DNA of 64,000 nucleotides from Bacteroidales bacterium (GTDB taxonomy: Bacteria; Bacteroidota; Bacteroidia; Bacteroidales; UBA932), in assembly GCA_017443025.1 (NCBI GenBank), contig JAFSPG010000001.1, forward strand, positions 88,457-152,456. The letters run 5' to 3'. A model generated the notes under the pieces. The model was not told where the DNA came from. It did not search any database and worked only from the letters and a program-made list of their open reading frames with translations. The translations under genes were made by a program, and so were the position numbers. Each line of letters begins with the position of its first letter. Within the stretch, counting starts at the first letter, position 1. Positions 51,008 to 60,651 of the stretch are shown piece after piece.

Positions 51008-54000
51008 ATGAAAAACTTTTTCAGATTCCTTATCTCGACGATGGTACTCGCTCTTGCCTTCTCTACCCTCTCAAGGGCCCAGGATGTGCAAACATACAGC
51101 GGTATCGTTGTTGACTCGAACGGCGAGGCTCTTCCCGGCGTTGCCGTCATCGTTCAGGGAGGAGGCGGTCTGACGGACGAAAAGGGTGAATACAAAGTCA
51201 CCGCAAAGCCCGGTTCCGACATCCAGTTCTCCTGCCTTGGTTTTGAAACAGTAACTATCAAGGCCGGCTCGCCCGCTCTCAAGCGGGTTGTCCTCAAGGA
51301 CGACAGCATCGTCCTCGGCTCGGCGGTCGTAACCGCCCTCGGTATCAAGAGGGACGAAAAAGCCATCGGTTACTCCGCCCAGAAAGTCGGCTCCGAGAAG
51401 TTCGCCGGCGCCGGAACCACCGGAAGCTGGCTGAACGGTATTTCCGGCCAGGTTGCCGGTCTCAACATCGACCGAAGCAGCTCCCCCAACGGTTCAATGC
51501 GTGTTACCGTCCGTGGTGAAGCTACAGCCAACCTCGAGAACAACACCGCCCTCTTCGTCGTCGACGGAGTCCCGATGTACAATACCTCGACCGCATCCGA
51601 CGCCGGCGGCGAAGGCAGCAGCTTCGCAATCGACTATGGTAACGGTACAGCTGATATCGACCCTGAGAACATCGAGAGCGTAACCGTCCTTAAGGGTGCA
51701 GCCGCAACCGCACTTTACGGTTCACAGGCAGCCAACGGCGCCATCATCATCACCACGAAGAGCGCCGAAAGCCAGGACGTAACCTTCAGCGTCAACTACA
51801 AGAGCAGCATCGCCCTCGACAAACTCATCAGTTCCCCGGATTTGCAGTACACCTATGGCCAGGGTAATGCCACCCAGCCTTACTACTACTATCTGGTATC
51901 CGGCGAAGGCGACGATGTAGCAGGTATCAACCCCCGTCCTGATTACACGACCACAGCCTCGATGGAGTCATGGGGTCCCAAGATGGACGGCACTCCTTAC
52001 TATCAGTACTACAACATTGAAAGGGGTATAGGCGGTCACATCAACGATATGGGTGACTTCGTCCGCGAAGAAACTCCCTTCAAGAGCTACGGCGACTGGT
52101 TCAAGAACTATTTCCAGACCGGCGTCACCCTCCAGAACTCCATCGTTCTCTCGGGCAAGCTCAACAAGGAGAACAGCATCCGCGTAAGCTATACCAACAA
52201 GAACATCAGAGGCATAACCCCCAACAGCCCCAGCCAGACGCACTTCTTCTATGTGCGTACCACCAGCAAGCTCGCTTCCTGGCTGAAGGTCGACAGCTCC
52301 GTAAACTTCCGCAGGACAGATCAGGACAACATCCCCACATCCTCCGGTTACGGTTCAACCTCTATCATGTACAGCCTCTGGTGCTACGCTCCCAACATCG
52401 ACATGACCTGGCCTTCCTTCTACTGGAAAGACGAAAAGGCATTCACCCAGGATGCTTCCCTTTCCAGCGGCAAGAACAACGCCTACTTCATTGCAAACCA
52501 GTGTATCAACAACCAGATCCGCGACCGTGTGTACGGTAATGTAACCATGAAGGCCGACATCATGAAAGGCCTTGACCTCACCGTCCGCGGCGGCCTCGAT
52601 ATCACCAGCGACTTCCGTACCCAGCGCCAGGCCTACTCAACCCAGGCCAAGCCCAACGGATGGTACCGCGAGCAGGACATCGACTCCAAGCAGTTCTCCG
52701 GTGACTTCCTTCTGAAGTACAACACCAAGCTCCCTTACGAGCTCGATTTCACCGGTAACGTCGGCGGCAGCATCATCTACCGCACATACAGCAATCACAC
52801 CCAGACGGCCAGCGCCATGAAGATTCCCGGTGTGTATTCGCTCGTAAATACCGCTTATGAGCCCCTGACCAGCAACAGCAGCTACAGGCGCCAGACCAAC
52901 TCCCTCTACGGAATGATCTCTCTCTCCTGGAAGAACGCTGTCTTCCTCGATGTTACAGGCCGTAACGACTGGTCCAGCACCCTCGCCTCCAACAACCGTT
53001 CGTTCTTCTATCCTTCGGTTTCCGGTAGCGTGGCTCTCAACGACCTCTTCGACTTCGGCCGCCAGGGCGGACTCATCAACCTGATGAAGATTCGCGCTTC
53101 CTGGGCTCAGGTAGGTAACGACACCGCCCCTTACAGGGTCAACACCTATCTCCAGGGCACCGGCTTCCCCGGAACCGTTGCCATCCAGACCAGCAAGACC
53201 AACAAGATGCTCAAGCCCGAAAGGGTGACATCCACCGAGGTCGGTCTCGAACTCAGGATGTTCAAGAACAGGCTCTCCCTCGACCTGGCGTGGTACAATG
53301 CAGTTACCAAGGACCTTATCTCCCAGATGCCTGTTTCCTACGCCAACGGTGTAAACTACGTATATATCAACGCAGGTTCCATCCGCAACCGCGGTATCGA
53401 GGCTTCCATCAGCGGAACGGTCATCAAGACCCGCGACCTCCAGTGGAAGATTGGTGCCAACTACACCCGCAACCGCAATACCGTCGTTTCCCTCGGCAAG
53501 GGCATTGACTCCTGGATTGTGGCTCAGTACAGCTCCCACGCTTACATGACAGCCTACGAAGGCGGCAGCCTCACGGCCATGTACGCCAAGGGATATGTCC
53601 GCGCTCCCAAGGGCGCAACCGCAATCGACGCCGACGGTAATATGGTTGACGTAAGCGGAATGCTCGTCCTCGACAGCAAGAACAATCCTCAGACCGGCAC
53701 CGAGCTCCAGTATCTCGGCGACTGCGCTCCCAAGTGGAAAGGCGGTATCAACACCACCCTCAAGTACAAGGGATTCACCTTCTTCGTAGCCCTCGACGGA
53801 CAGGTTGGCGGACACGTATTCTCCTACACCAACTGGGTACTGAACTATCGCGGTAAAGGTACTGCCACACTGGCTGGCCGTGACGGCACCCTCGTTCCTA
53901 TGGGTGTCCGCGAGACCGGCGACGGCAACTACGTCATCAACACCACCGCGATTCCCGCAAAAGAAATCTCCACTTACTACCACAACAAGTACGACCAGTC

Positions 54001-54274
54001 CAACGGTGAGGCCAACTTCGTAAGCACGCAGTACCTCAAACTCCGCGAGGTCCGTCTTGAATACGCCCTGCCCAAGAAGCTGCTTGCCAAGACCAAGATT
54101 CTCAGCGCAGCCTCCGTTGCCGTGTACGGCAACAACCTCTGGTGCTGGAGCGACTTCCCCGGCTGGGATCCTGAAGCCGTCACGATGCGCGGAAGCGCCG
54201 TCATCCCCGGCTTTGATATCCTCCAGATGCCTACCACCGCACAGTTCGGTGCTACAATCAACCTTACATTCTAA
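51008..54274 (+). CDS. SusC/RagA-type TonB-dependent outer membrane transporter
   Basis: A 1088-residue protein with a signal peptide (about 1-24, ending SRAQ), a carboxypeptidase-like N-terminal extension (TYSGIVVDSNGEALPGVAVI, about 29-48), a plug domain (about 110-250, with VFVVDGVPMYN-like LFVVDGVPMYN and TVLKGAAATALYGSQAANGA) and a 22-strand barrel ending in aromatic TINLTF. SusC proteins import ligands held by their SusD lid with TonB energy. The next gene is SusD. The operon continues with phosphoesterases, which points to a phosphorylated cargo; this is inference. Confidence 0.93.
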   Translation: MKNFFRFLISTMVLALAFSTLSRAQDVQTYSGIVVDSNGEALPGVAVIVQGGGGLTDEKGEYKVTAKPGSDIQFSCLGFETVTIKAGSPALKRVVLKDDSIVLGSAVVTALGIKRDEKAIGYSAQKVGSEKFAGAGTTGSWLNGISGQVAGLNIDRSSSPNGSMRVTVRGEATANLENNTALFVVDGVPMYNTSTASDAGGEGSSFAIDYGNGTADIDPENIESVTVLKGAAATALYGSQAANGAIIITTKSAESQDVTFSVNYKSSIALDKLISSPDLQYTYGQGNATQPYYYYLVSGEGDDVAGINPRPDYTTTASMESWGPKMDGTPYYQYYNIERGIGGHINDMGDFVREETPFKSYGDWFKNYFQTGVTLQNSIVLSGKLNKENSIRVSYTNKNIRGITPNSPSQTHFFYVRTTSKLASWLKVDSSVNFRRTDQDNIPTSSGYGSTSIMYSLWCYAPNIDMTWPSFYWKDEKAFTQDASLSSGKNNAYFIANQCINNQIRDRVYGNVTMKADIMKGLDLTVRGGLDITSDFRTQRQAYSTQAKPNGWYREQDIDSKQFSGDFLLKYNTKLPYELDFTGNVGGSIIYRTYSNHTQTASAMKIPGVYSLVNTAYEPLTSNSSYRRQTNSLYGMISLSWKNAVFLDVTGRNDWSSTLASNNRSFFYPSVSGSVALNDLFDFGRQGGLINLMKIRASWAQVGNDTAPYRVNTYLQGTGFPGTVAIQTSKTNKMLKPERVTSTEVGLELRMFKNRLSLDLAWYNAVTKDLISQMPVSYANGVNYVYINAGSIRNRGIEASISGTVIKTRDLQWKIGANYTRNRNTVVSLGKGIDSWIVAQYSSHAYMTAYEGGSLTAMYAKGYVRAPKGATAIDADGNMVDVSGMLVLDSKNNPQTGTELQYLGDCAPKWKGGINTTLKYKGFTFFVALDGQVGGHVFSYTNWVLNYRGKGTATLAGRDGTLVPMGVRETGDGNYVINTTAIPAKEISTYYHNKYDQSNGEANFVSTQYLKLREVRLEYALPKKLLAKTKILSAASVAVYGNNLWCWSDFPGWDPEAVTMRGSAVIPGFDILQMPTTAQFGATINLTF

Positions 54275-54289
54275 AATGGAGGAACGAAT

Positions 54290-56047
54290 ATGAAAAAGAT
54301 ATTTATACCTTTTATTATAATAGCAGGCATCTTCTCATCGTCGTCTTGCACCAAAGACTTTGACGGCATGAGCGAGAATCCCTATGCTCTCGTTACGGCA
54401 CCTGCCGAAGAATATGTCCATCCGGCCGTATTCAAGACTCAGTCCTGCCTTATCGACCTCTACCGCGGCACAATTTCGATGCTGGTGCAGCATGCCGTCT
54501 CGACCAACTCCGAGATTGCATCCCGCGTAATCGACAACTATCACATCGCCGACGTCACCGCTGCCGGCCCCTGGCAGAAACTTTACCTGCAGCTCGGCAA
54601 CGCCGAAGCCATGCTCAACCAGGCCCTGAAAGATGAAGATCAGGAGATGATAGCTATAGCCTACATCCTGAAATCCTTCATCATCCTCAACATCACCGAC
54701 ATCTACGGCAACGTCCCCTATTTCGAGGCCGCCCAGATGCCCCTCCACGAGGAGATTACAAGCTACACCACAAAGTATGACGACCAGAAAGACATCTACC
54801 GCAGCGTTGTAATCATGCTCGAAGAAGCCAACGAAATCCTCGGAGCTACCGAGAAATACGGCTTCTCGGCCATCTGCGACAAAGTCTTTGATGGCGACTT
54901 CGCACAGTGGCGCCGCTTCGGAAACTCCATCTACGCCCGCGTGCTGATGCGTATCGGCATGAAGGTCATCGAGGAAGACGGAGGAATCTTTGAACTCGGC
55001 GACGACAAATGGGAGGCCATTTCCGTCAAGAGCAAACTCGGCGAGCTCTACTCCTGCTTCATGAACGCCGGCGGCGATTATCCCCAGATGCGTTCCATCG
55101 ATGACCGCCCGAAGGTTCCTTTCAGCACTCTCAACGAGACTGAGCATACTCCGTTCTTCTCAACCACCTCCGGCAACTGGAACGTAGTGGCCGTCTGCGA
55201 CGTACTTACCCGCCGCATGCTGGATTACACCACAAAGGTTGACTCCCAGAACATTACTTACTACGAATACCGTGCTTCCAGCGACGGCGGACACATCGAA
55301 GACCCACGTTACGACTGCTGGTGGCGCAAGGCCAACGGTATGCCTACACAGCTGTTCAACGACCAGCGCAAGACCTTCCTTGACGCACCTGAGCACAAGT
55401 CAAGTGCAGGTAACTCCAAGATTGGACGTATGGTAAGGGGCAAGAACGCCAACGGCGAGCCCGAGCCCAGTATCATTACCGGCAAGGTCTATGACCTCCA
55501 GAATGCAGATTTCTATCCGCTGATGCAGTATTCCGAGCTTCCTTTCATCTATGCAGAGGCCGGAGCACGCGGCTGGATTCCTTCTATCTCCGGACTTGGC
55601 GCATACCTGGGCCTGTTCAAGCAAGGAATCACCAACAGCATCCTCGAGTGGAATCCCTACGTTACAGCTGATGACCCCGATGTCATAGCCTACGTCAACT
55701 ACTGTGCTGCTACTGAGAAGTACAGCGGCGAAACCTTCAACTCCGACAATGCCGTCGAGGCCATCCTTACCCAGAAATGGCTTTCACAGTTCTTCATCGG
55801 AATCGAGCCCTGGTGCGACTACCGCCGTACCGGCTATCCCATCCTGAAGACAAACGGCCCTGCCGCAGACAACGATTGCATCCTGCCTACAAGGTTCCGC
55901 TATCCTACCGACGAACTCTACCGCAACCCGGTATATTATCCTGAGGCCGTTAACGGCTGGCTCGGCGGCACCGACAACATCCAGACCGATGTCTGGTGGG
56001 CCGACACCCAGGAGAGTAAAGAAATCCGACTTCTTGGCAGACAATAA
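54290..56047 (+). CDS. SusD/RagB-type outer membrane lipoprotein
   Basis: A 585-residue lipoprotein with signal MKKIFIPFIIIAGIFSSSSC (Cys 20) and the helical TPR scaffold of SusD-like proteins (PWQKLYLQLGNAEAMLNQAL, YILKSFIILNITDIYGNVPY). The C-terminal region has the family segment AILTQKWLSQFFIGIEPWCD and RFRYPTDELYRNPVYYPEAV. It forms the surface lid of the SusC transporter and binds the ligand. It follows susC by 15 bp. Confidence 0.92.
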   Translation: MKKIFIPFIIIAGIFSSSSCTKDFDGMSENPYALVTAPAEEYVHPAVFKTQSCLIDLYRGTISMLVQHAVSTNSEIASRVIDNYHIADVTAAGPWQKLYLQLGNAEAMLNQALKDEDQEMIAIAYILKSFIILNITDIYGNVPYFEAAQMPLHEEITSYTTKYDDQKDIYRSVVIMLEEANEILGATEKYGFSAICDKVFDGDFAQWRRFGNSIYARVLMRIGMKVIEEDGGIFELGDDKWEAISVKSKLGELYSCFMNAGGDYPQMRSIDDRPKVPFSTLNETEHTPFFSTTSGNWNVVAVCDVLTRRMLDYTTKVDSQNITYYEYRASSDGGHIEDPRYDCWWRKANGMPTQLFNDQRKTFLDAPEHKSSAGNSKIGRMVRGKNANGEPEPSIITGKVYDLQNADFYPLMQYSELPFIYAEAGARGWIPSISGLGAYLGLFKQGITNSILEWNPYVTADDPDVIAYVNYCAATEKYSGETFNSDNAVEAILTQKWLSQFFIGIEPWCDYRRTGYPILKTNGPAADNDCILPTRFRYPTDELYRNPVYYPEAVNGWLGGTDNIQTDVWWADTQESKEIRLLGRQ

Positions 56048-56059
56048 AATACCAGAAAG

Positions 56060-58990
56060 ATGAGAAACTACATTTATACATCAATACTTGTCCTTGCAAC
56101 CCTCGGCGTAGCCGTCGGTTGTACCAAGGAAAAGGACCCGTACGATTCGCAGACAGCCAAGGGGCGCCCTATTGTCCCCATTGAAGTGTCCTACCTGGTC
56201 GACGGTTCCGAAATCTCCGTGCTGAACTTCAACCATTCAGCAGCCCGCAAGGAGGTTTTCGTACAAGTCAACAACGAAAACCTCAGCTGGACCCTCGAAA
56301 GCAACCGTAACTGGTGCAGGATAGCAGCCGGCGATCATAAGGGCCCCGGCAGCGTCACTCTTGAGATTGACGCCAACGAGAGCCTCGATGCCCGCGAGCC
56401 CGCCACACTTACCTTCGTGGCCGGCGAATACCGCGGCTTCCAGATGAACATCAGCCAATCGGCTACCGCCTTCATCATCAGCCAGCCTTACTTCCTTTCT
56501 CCCCTCGAAGCCACCGACCTCCAGGCTATCGTTACAGTTGAGGCCGGCACAGAATGGGACATCGAGAGCTCAGAATGGCTGACCGTATCCAAGGGCGAGC
56601 CTCTTGTAACTGAGGGATTTGAGACTTATACTCTTAATATTTCCACAGATCTCAACGACGGTGATTCCCGTTATGGTGCTGTTCACCTTTCAGCAGGCCT
56701 TGAAGAAGAGGATATCAATCTATATCAGTTCGGTAACGAACTCACATACGACGACTTGGGCAATGTCCTTCTCGCCGCCTCTGATGCAACTTTCAGCTTC
56801 ATCGCTCCTTCGTATGTAGTTGCACAGGTAGTCGCCCCTGACTATGTACAGTCTGAGATTACCGACAACGGCGACGGCACTGCTACCGTTACCCTGTCAT
56901 TCGATGAAAACCTCAACGACTGCGCCGAAACAAGGTCGATTGATTCTTTCATTAAACTCGCAAATGCTTCGGCTACCGAAATCGGTCTTCCTTCAATGGT
57001 CCAGGATTTCATCCCGGCAGGCGGCCTCGTAACTGCCAAGGGCCTCAAGGCCTTTGCCGCAGCAGTCGCCGAAGGTGAATCCACCGAGGCTTGGGAGAAA
57101 GACGGAGTTGTTACCGTCATCAAGGATATCGATATGACAGACGCCGAAGAATGGGCTGGCGTAGGAACTGAGAATGCTCCTTTCACCGGCAAATTCAACG
57201 GCGGTGGCAACGCTATCAAGAATCTCTCAGCCGCAGCGCCTCTGTTCAATGTTTGCCAGGGTGCCACGATTGAGAATGTCGTGATTGACAAGAGCTGCAA
57301 TCTCTATACTTCAAGCGGAGAAATGATTGGCGGCCTTGTAAACGAAGCCATCGAAAGCAAGATTGAGAATTGCACCGTCAACGGCAAAGTCGAGTTCTCT
57401 TCAACCTCAACTCCCGCCTATGTAGGCGGCGTAGTTGCCAAGGCAGACGAGACATCATCAATCAAGAGCTGCAAGCTGAACGGCTCCGTGAAGAGCTCTT
57501 CCGCCTCAGCTTCTGAGCTCTACCTCGGCGGTATCGTCGGAAGTTGCGAAGGTACTGTCACCAACTGCGAGACAGGCGGTACCATCACCCTTGCATCCGG
57601 CCACAACACCGTATATCTCGGAGGAACTACCGGCGTGCTTGCAGAGACTACCGTTGCCCGCACCAATTCCTTCCTCGGCAAGATTGAGCTTAGCGGCACT
57701 ACCTACAGACTCTACGCCGGCGGCCTCTATGGCATTGCCCTCACCGACAGGGAATTCGACGTAGCTTCTGACAAGAGCGCCTCTATGGGTAACATTTCCC
57801 TGACCAATTACTCAGCAACCACCACCACAAGGCTCTATATCGGCGGTTATATCGGCAGACTCGAAGACGGTGCCTCCATCAGCGTCAAGGGCATTGAGAA
57901 CCAGACCGGCATGTATTTCGACTTCTCAGTCGCAAGAGCCGCAGAATATCTCATTGCAGGTGGTATCCTCGGCGGTTGCGAGCCTGACCACAACACTGAG
58001 CTGTCTTCCAGCGAAGTTTCGTTCAGCGGCGCTTCCAACAGCGGCGAGATCTCCTTCAATTACGTCACTACAGTAGCGGTTAACATCCGTCGCAGCTGCC
58101 TTGGCGGCCTCGTAGGCCTTGTAGATGGACCTGCAACCTTCACGGATTGCTCCAACAAAGCGACTCTTGGCGCAGCCAAGGGTGGCGATTACAATGCCAA
58201 CTCCAATAGCTACACCATGATTATGGGCGGTATCGCCGGTCAGTGCTACGGAGGCAACATGACCTTCGACAATTGCACCAACGACGCCAAAGTAGCTACC
58301 GACTTCTACTCGAACCGTCCTGCCGGACACATTGTCGGAAATTACTTCTCTTCAGTTGCTACCGGCGGTATTATCGGAGCATTCAACTACAAGCCCAATC
58401 CTCAGGATTACACCCTTACCGTCAACAAGTGCTCCAGCAATGGCTTCCTGTCATCAATGCGTGGATTTATCGGCGGCATCGCGGCTTACGCCTATGGCGC
58501 CACCTTCACCGACTGCACCTGGAACGGTAATTCCTACCACCTTAAGCAGGACACCTCCGGTATTCCTTCCGACAACCTCGCCTCTTACAAGGGAGGTATC
58601 CTCGGCGGCGGCGGAAATGTCACTCTCAACGGCTGTACAGCCAAGGGCAACATCGAGGCCTTCCGTTATGGTAGCGCACTGTCGGCAGATCCGGGCGGAA
58701 TCGTCGGCCACGTTATGAGCGCCATCGACCACGCTAACTTTGAAGGCGTCGGAGTCAACCTCTACAACTGCTCTTACTTCGGCGAAATTTCAGTAGGCAA
58801 GCATAAATCCGCTCAAGCCTCATATCCCGGCGGTTTGATTGGCGTAGGCACCGCTGAAAGTGTCGCTGAGAACTGCCGCTACGGCGGAAAGGTACAGGGC
58901 ATTGAAGTAACGTCGAATACCGTCGACACCTATGCGATTGGTAACAACCTCGGTACTGCTACCAACACCCAGCTCTGGAGTGGTAATTAA
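56060..58990 (+). CDS. Surface lipoprotein with BACON-like and GLUG-repeat regions
   Basis: A 976-residue lipoprotein (signal ends VAVGC, Cys about 21). Residues about 50-220 hold two BACON-like immunoglobulin-type units (VQVNNENLSWTLESNRNWCR and TVEAGTEWDIESSEWLTVSK). From about 350 on there are many GLUG-type beta repeats (GAPFNVCQGATIENVVIDKS-like LFNVCQGATIENVVIDKS, IGGLVNEAIESKIENCTVNG, LGGIVGSCEGTVTNCETGGT) that likely form a solenoid. No enzyme motif is visible, so it is a binding or display protein. It follows susD by 12 bp in the same operon. Confidence 0.82.
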   Translation: MRNYIYTSILVLATLGVAVGCTKEKDPYDSQTAKGRPIVPIEVSYLVDGSEISVLNFNHSAARKEVFVQVNNENLSWTLESNRNWCRIAAGDHKGPGSVTLEIDANESLDAREPATLTFVAGEYRGFQMNISQSATAFIISQPYFLSPLEATDLQAIVTVEAGTEWDIESSEWLTVSKGEPLVTEGFETYTLNISTDLNDGDSRYGAVHLSAGLEEEDINLYQFGNELTYDDLGNVLLAASDATFSFIAPSYVVAQVVAPDYVQSEITDNGDGTATVTLSFDENLNDCAETRSIDSFIKLANASATEIGLPSMVQDFIPAGGLVTAKGLKAFAAAVAEGESTEAWEKDGVVTVIKDIDMTDAEEWAGVGTENAPFTGKFNGGGNAIKNLSAAAPLFNVCQGATIENVVIDKSCNLYTSSGEMIGGLVNEAIESKIENCTVNGKVEFSSTSTPAYVGGVVAKADETSSIKSCKLNGSVKSSSASASELYLGGIVGSCEGTVTNCETGGTITLASGHNTVYLGGTTGVLAETTVARTNSFLGKIELSGTTYRLYAGGLYGIALTDREFDVASDKSASMGNISLTNYSATTTTRLYIGGYIGRLEDGASISVKGIENQTGMYFDFSVARAAEYLIAGGILGGCEPDHNTELSSSEVSFSGASNSGEISFNYVTTVAVNIRRSCLGGLVGLVDGPATFTDCSNKATLGAAKGGDYNANSNSYTMIMGGIAGQCYGGNMTFDNCTNDAKVATDFYSNRPAGHIVGNYFSSVATGGIIGAFNYKPNPQDYTLTVNKCSSNGFLSSMRGFIGGIAAYAYGATFTDCTWNGNSYHLKQDTSGIPSDNLASYKGGILGGGGNVTLNGCTAKGNIEAFRYGSALSADPGGIVGHVMSAIDHANFEGVGVNLYNCSYFGEISVGKHKSAQASYPGGLIGVGTAESVAENCRYGGKVQGIEVTSNTVDTYAIGNNLGTATNTQLWSGN

Positions 58991-59004
58991 TTAAACTGTT
59001 GAAT

Positions 59005-60642
59005 ATGAAAATAAGCATATATTATCTTATCGGAATTCTTGCCATCGCCCTTGCATGTTCTAAGGGCGACGGCACCCCCGAGGGGGGTGGCGGTGGCGGC
59101 GACAGGCCTGGAGAATATACCATCAGCGGAACCATCACCGGCGACGATGCAAATCCTATCTCGGGAGTTGTGGTCTCCGATGGTATCAACTGCGTCAAGA
59201 CCGACGCCCAGGGTCGCTATTACCTTAACTCCGACCTTTCCAACACTGATTATGTCTTTGTATCTACTCCTTCCGGATGGGCCGCTCCCAAGCAGGACGG
59301 CCACGCCATCTTCTGGAAATTCCTGAAAGACTGCACCAAGACCGGAGGAAAATACGACATTCCTTTTACCCTGTACAAGATTTCCAATCCTGAGAGGTTC
59401 ACCATCTTCATCTTCGGCGACCCTCAGCCCAGGAAATCGACAGCAAACCTCGACAAGGTTGCATTCCACTCTCTGGAGATGTGTCAGGACATGTACCTTG
59501 ACATGAAGGAATATGCCGCCACGATGAGCGACCGTCCGGTTTATGCAATCGGCCTAGGTGACATTGTCCACCAGGATGTATCCCTGCTCGACCAGTATCG
59601 TGCAGGTATGGCATCTACGCTGAACATCACCACCTATAACGTCATCGGCAACCACGACCAGCAGCACAAGCTCAACACCACCGACAAAGAGGCTTCAAAG
59701 GCCTTTGAGGCAAAGATGGGCCCCTGCAACTATTCCTTCAACCTCGGAGGAATGCACTTCCTGATGCTCGATAACATGATTGCCCCTGACCATTCGGCTA
59801 CAACGTACAGCGACGAGTGCGCGACCGGCCTGACCGACGATATCTGGACCTTCGTTCAGAACGACCTCAAGTACGTTCCTGTTTCGACGCCTATCATGGT
59901 CTGCGCCCACTCCCCCATGATGCGCCAGCAGAGCGGCAGCGACCGCAGCGGCGAGCATCTCGGCGACCTTCGCAACCTTCTCAAGAAGTATGTGAAGGCT
60001 TACGTCTGGGCAGGACATACCCACACTTCCTTCAACTACGTCGACAAGAATGCTCCTACCATCGAGACTCACACCGTGAGCCGCGTCACCGGACAGCTCT
60101 GGCACAACGACTATCTCGGAGGTAACGGTACTCCCCGTGGCTATATTGTGTTCGAATACAGCAACGGCGACGTAAGTTGGAAGTTCAAGCCTACATATTA
60201 CCAGACGGGTGCATTCGTTGGCTCCACCAAGCCCGACTACACTCTCTGCGACTGGACTTACAACGACGCCGGCCGCGCCATCCTCAAATCCAACGGCCAT
60301 GAGCTCGACGACAGCTACCAGATGCAGGTATTCAAGCCCGGCACATACGGCGACTCTTACGTTTACGTGAATGTTTTCCTCTGGGATGAACTCTGGAAGA
60401 CCCCTGTGTTCACTGCCGGAGGAGTTCAGACTGTAATGAAGAGGGTTAATCCTTCCTATTCATACGCCGACTGGACCCTTGCCAGCTTCTACCACACAAA
60501 GGTGAGCGACATCACTGCCAAGACCGACAATTGCTCGTCGATTTTCCGCGCATACATCGATCCTGAGGGAGAAATCCACGCCGGTACCATATCGGTCAGG
60601 GACCGTTTCGGAAATGAATATAGCCAGCAAGTTTCATGGTAA
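59005..60642 (+). CDS. Calcineurin-like phosphoesterase lipoprotein
   Basis: A 545-residue lipoprotein (signal MKISIYYLIGILAIALACS, Cys about 18; the ATG at 59005 is preferred to a TTG at 58999). An N-terminal carboxypeptidase-like or MetallophosN beta domain (ISGTITGDDANPISGVVVSD) precedes the metallophosphatase domain with IFGDPQPR, GLGDIVHQD, GNHDQQH, CAHSPMM and GHTHTSF. A C-terminal domain follows (about 420-545). This domain order is the Bacteroidetes family with PF16371/PF00149/PF16370-like parts. It follows the BACON/GLUG gene by 14 bp. Confidence 0.87.
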   Translation: MKISIYYLIGILAIALACSKGDGTPEGGGGGGDRPGEYTISGTITGDDANPISGVVVSDGINCVKTDAQGRYYLNSDLSNTDYVFVSTPSGWAAPKQDGHAIFWKFLKDCTKTGGKYDIPFTLYKISNPERFTIFIFGDPQPRKSTANLDKVAFHSLEMCQDMYLDMKEYAATMSDRPVYAIGLGDIVHQDVSLLDQYRAGMASTLNITTYNVIGNHDQQHKLNTTDKEASKAFEAKMGPCNYSFNLGGMHFLMLDNMIAPDHSATTYSDECATGLTDDIWTFVQNDLKYVPVSTPIMVCAHSPMMRQQSGSDRSGEHLGDLRNLLKKYVKAYVWAGHTHTSFNYVDKNAPTIETHTVSRVTGQLWHNDYLGGNGTPRGYIVFEYSNGDVSWKFKPTYYQTGAFVGSTKPDYTLCDWTYNDAGRAILKSNGHELDDSYQMQVFKPGTYGDSYVYVNVFLWDELWKTPVFTAGGVQTVMKRVNPSYSYADWTLASFYHTKVSDITAKTDNCSSIFRAYIDPEGEIHAGTISVRDRFGNEYSQQVSW

Positions 60643-60651
60643 TTTTTCAAT

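Noticed and set aside
52637-53983. A 448-codon open frame on the minus strand inside susC
   Set aside because: It is fully antisense to a well-supported SusC gene. Its composition is a by-product of codon bias on the other strand, and it has no recognisable domain.
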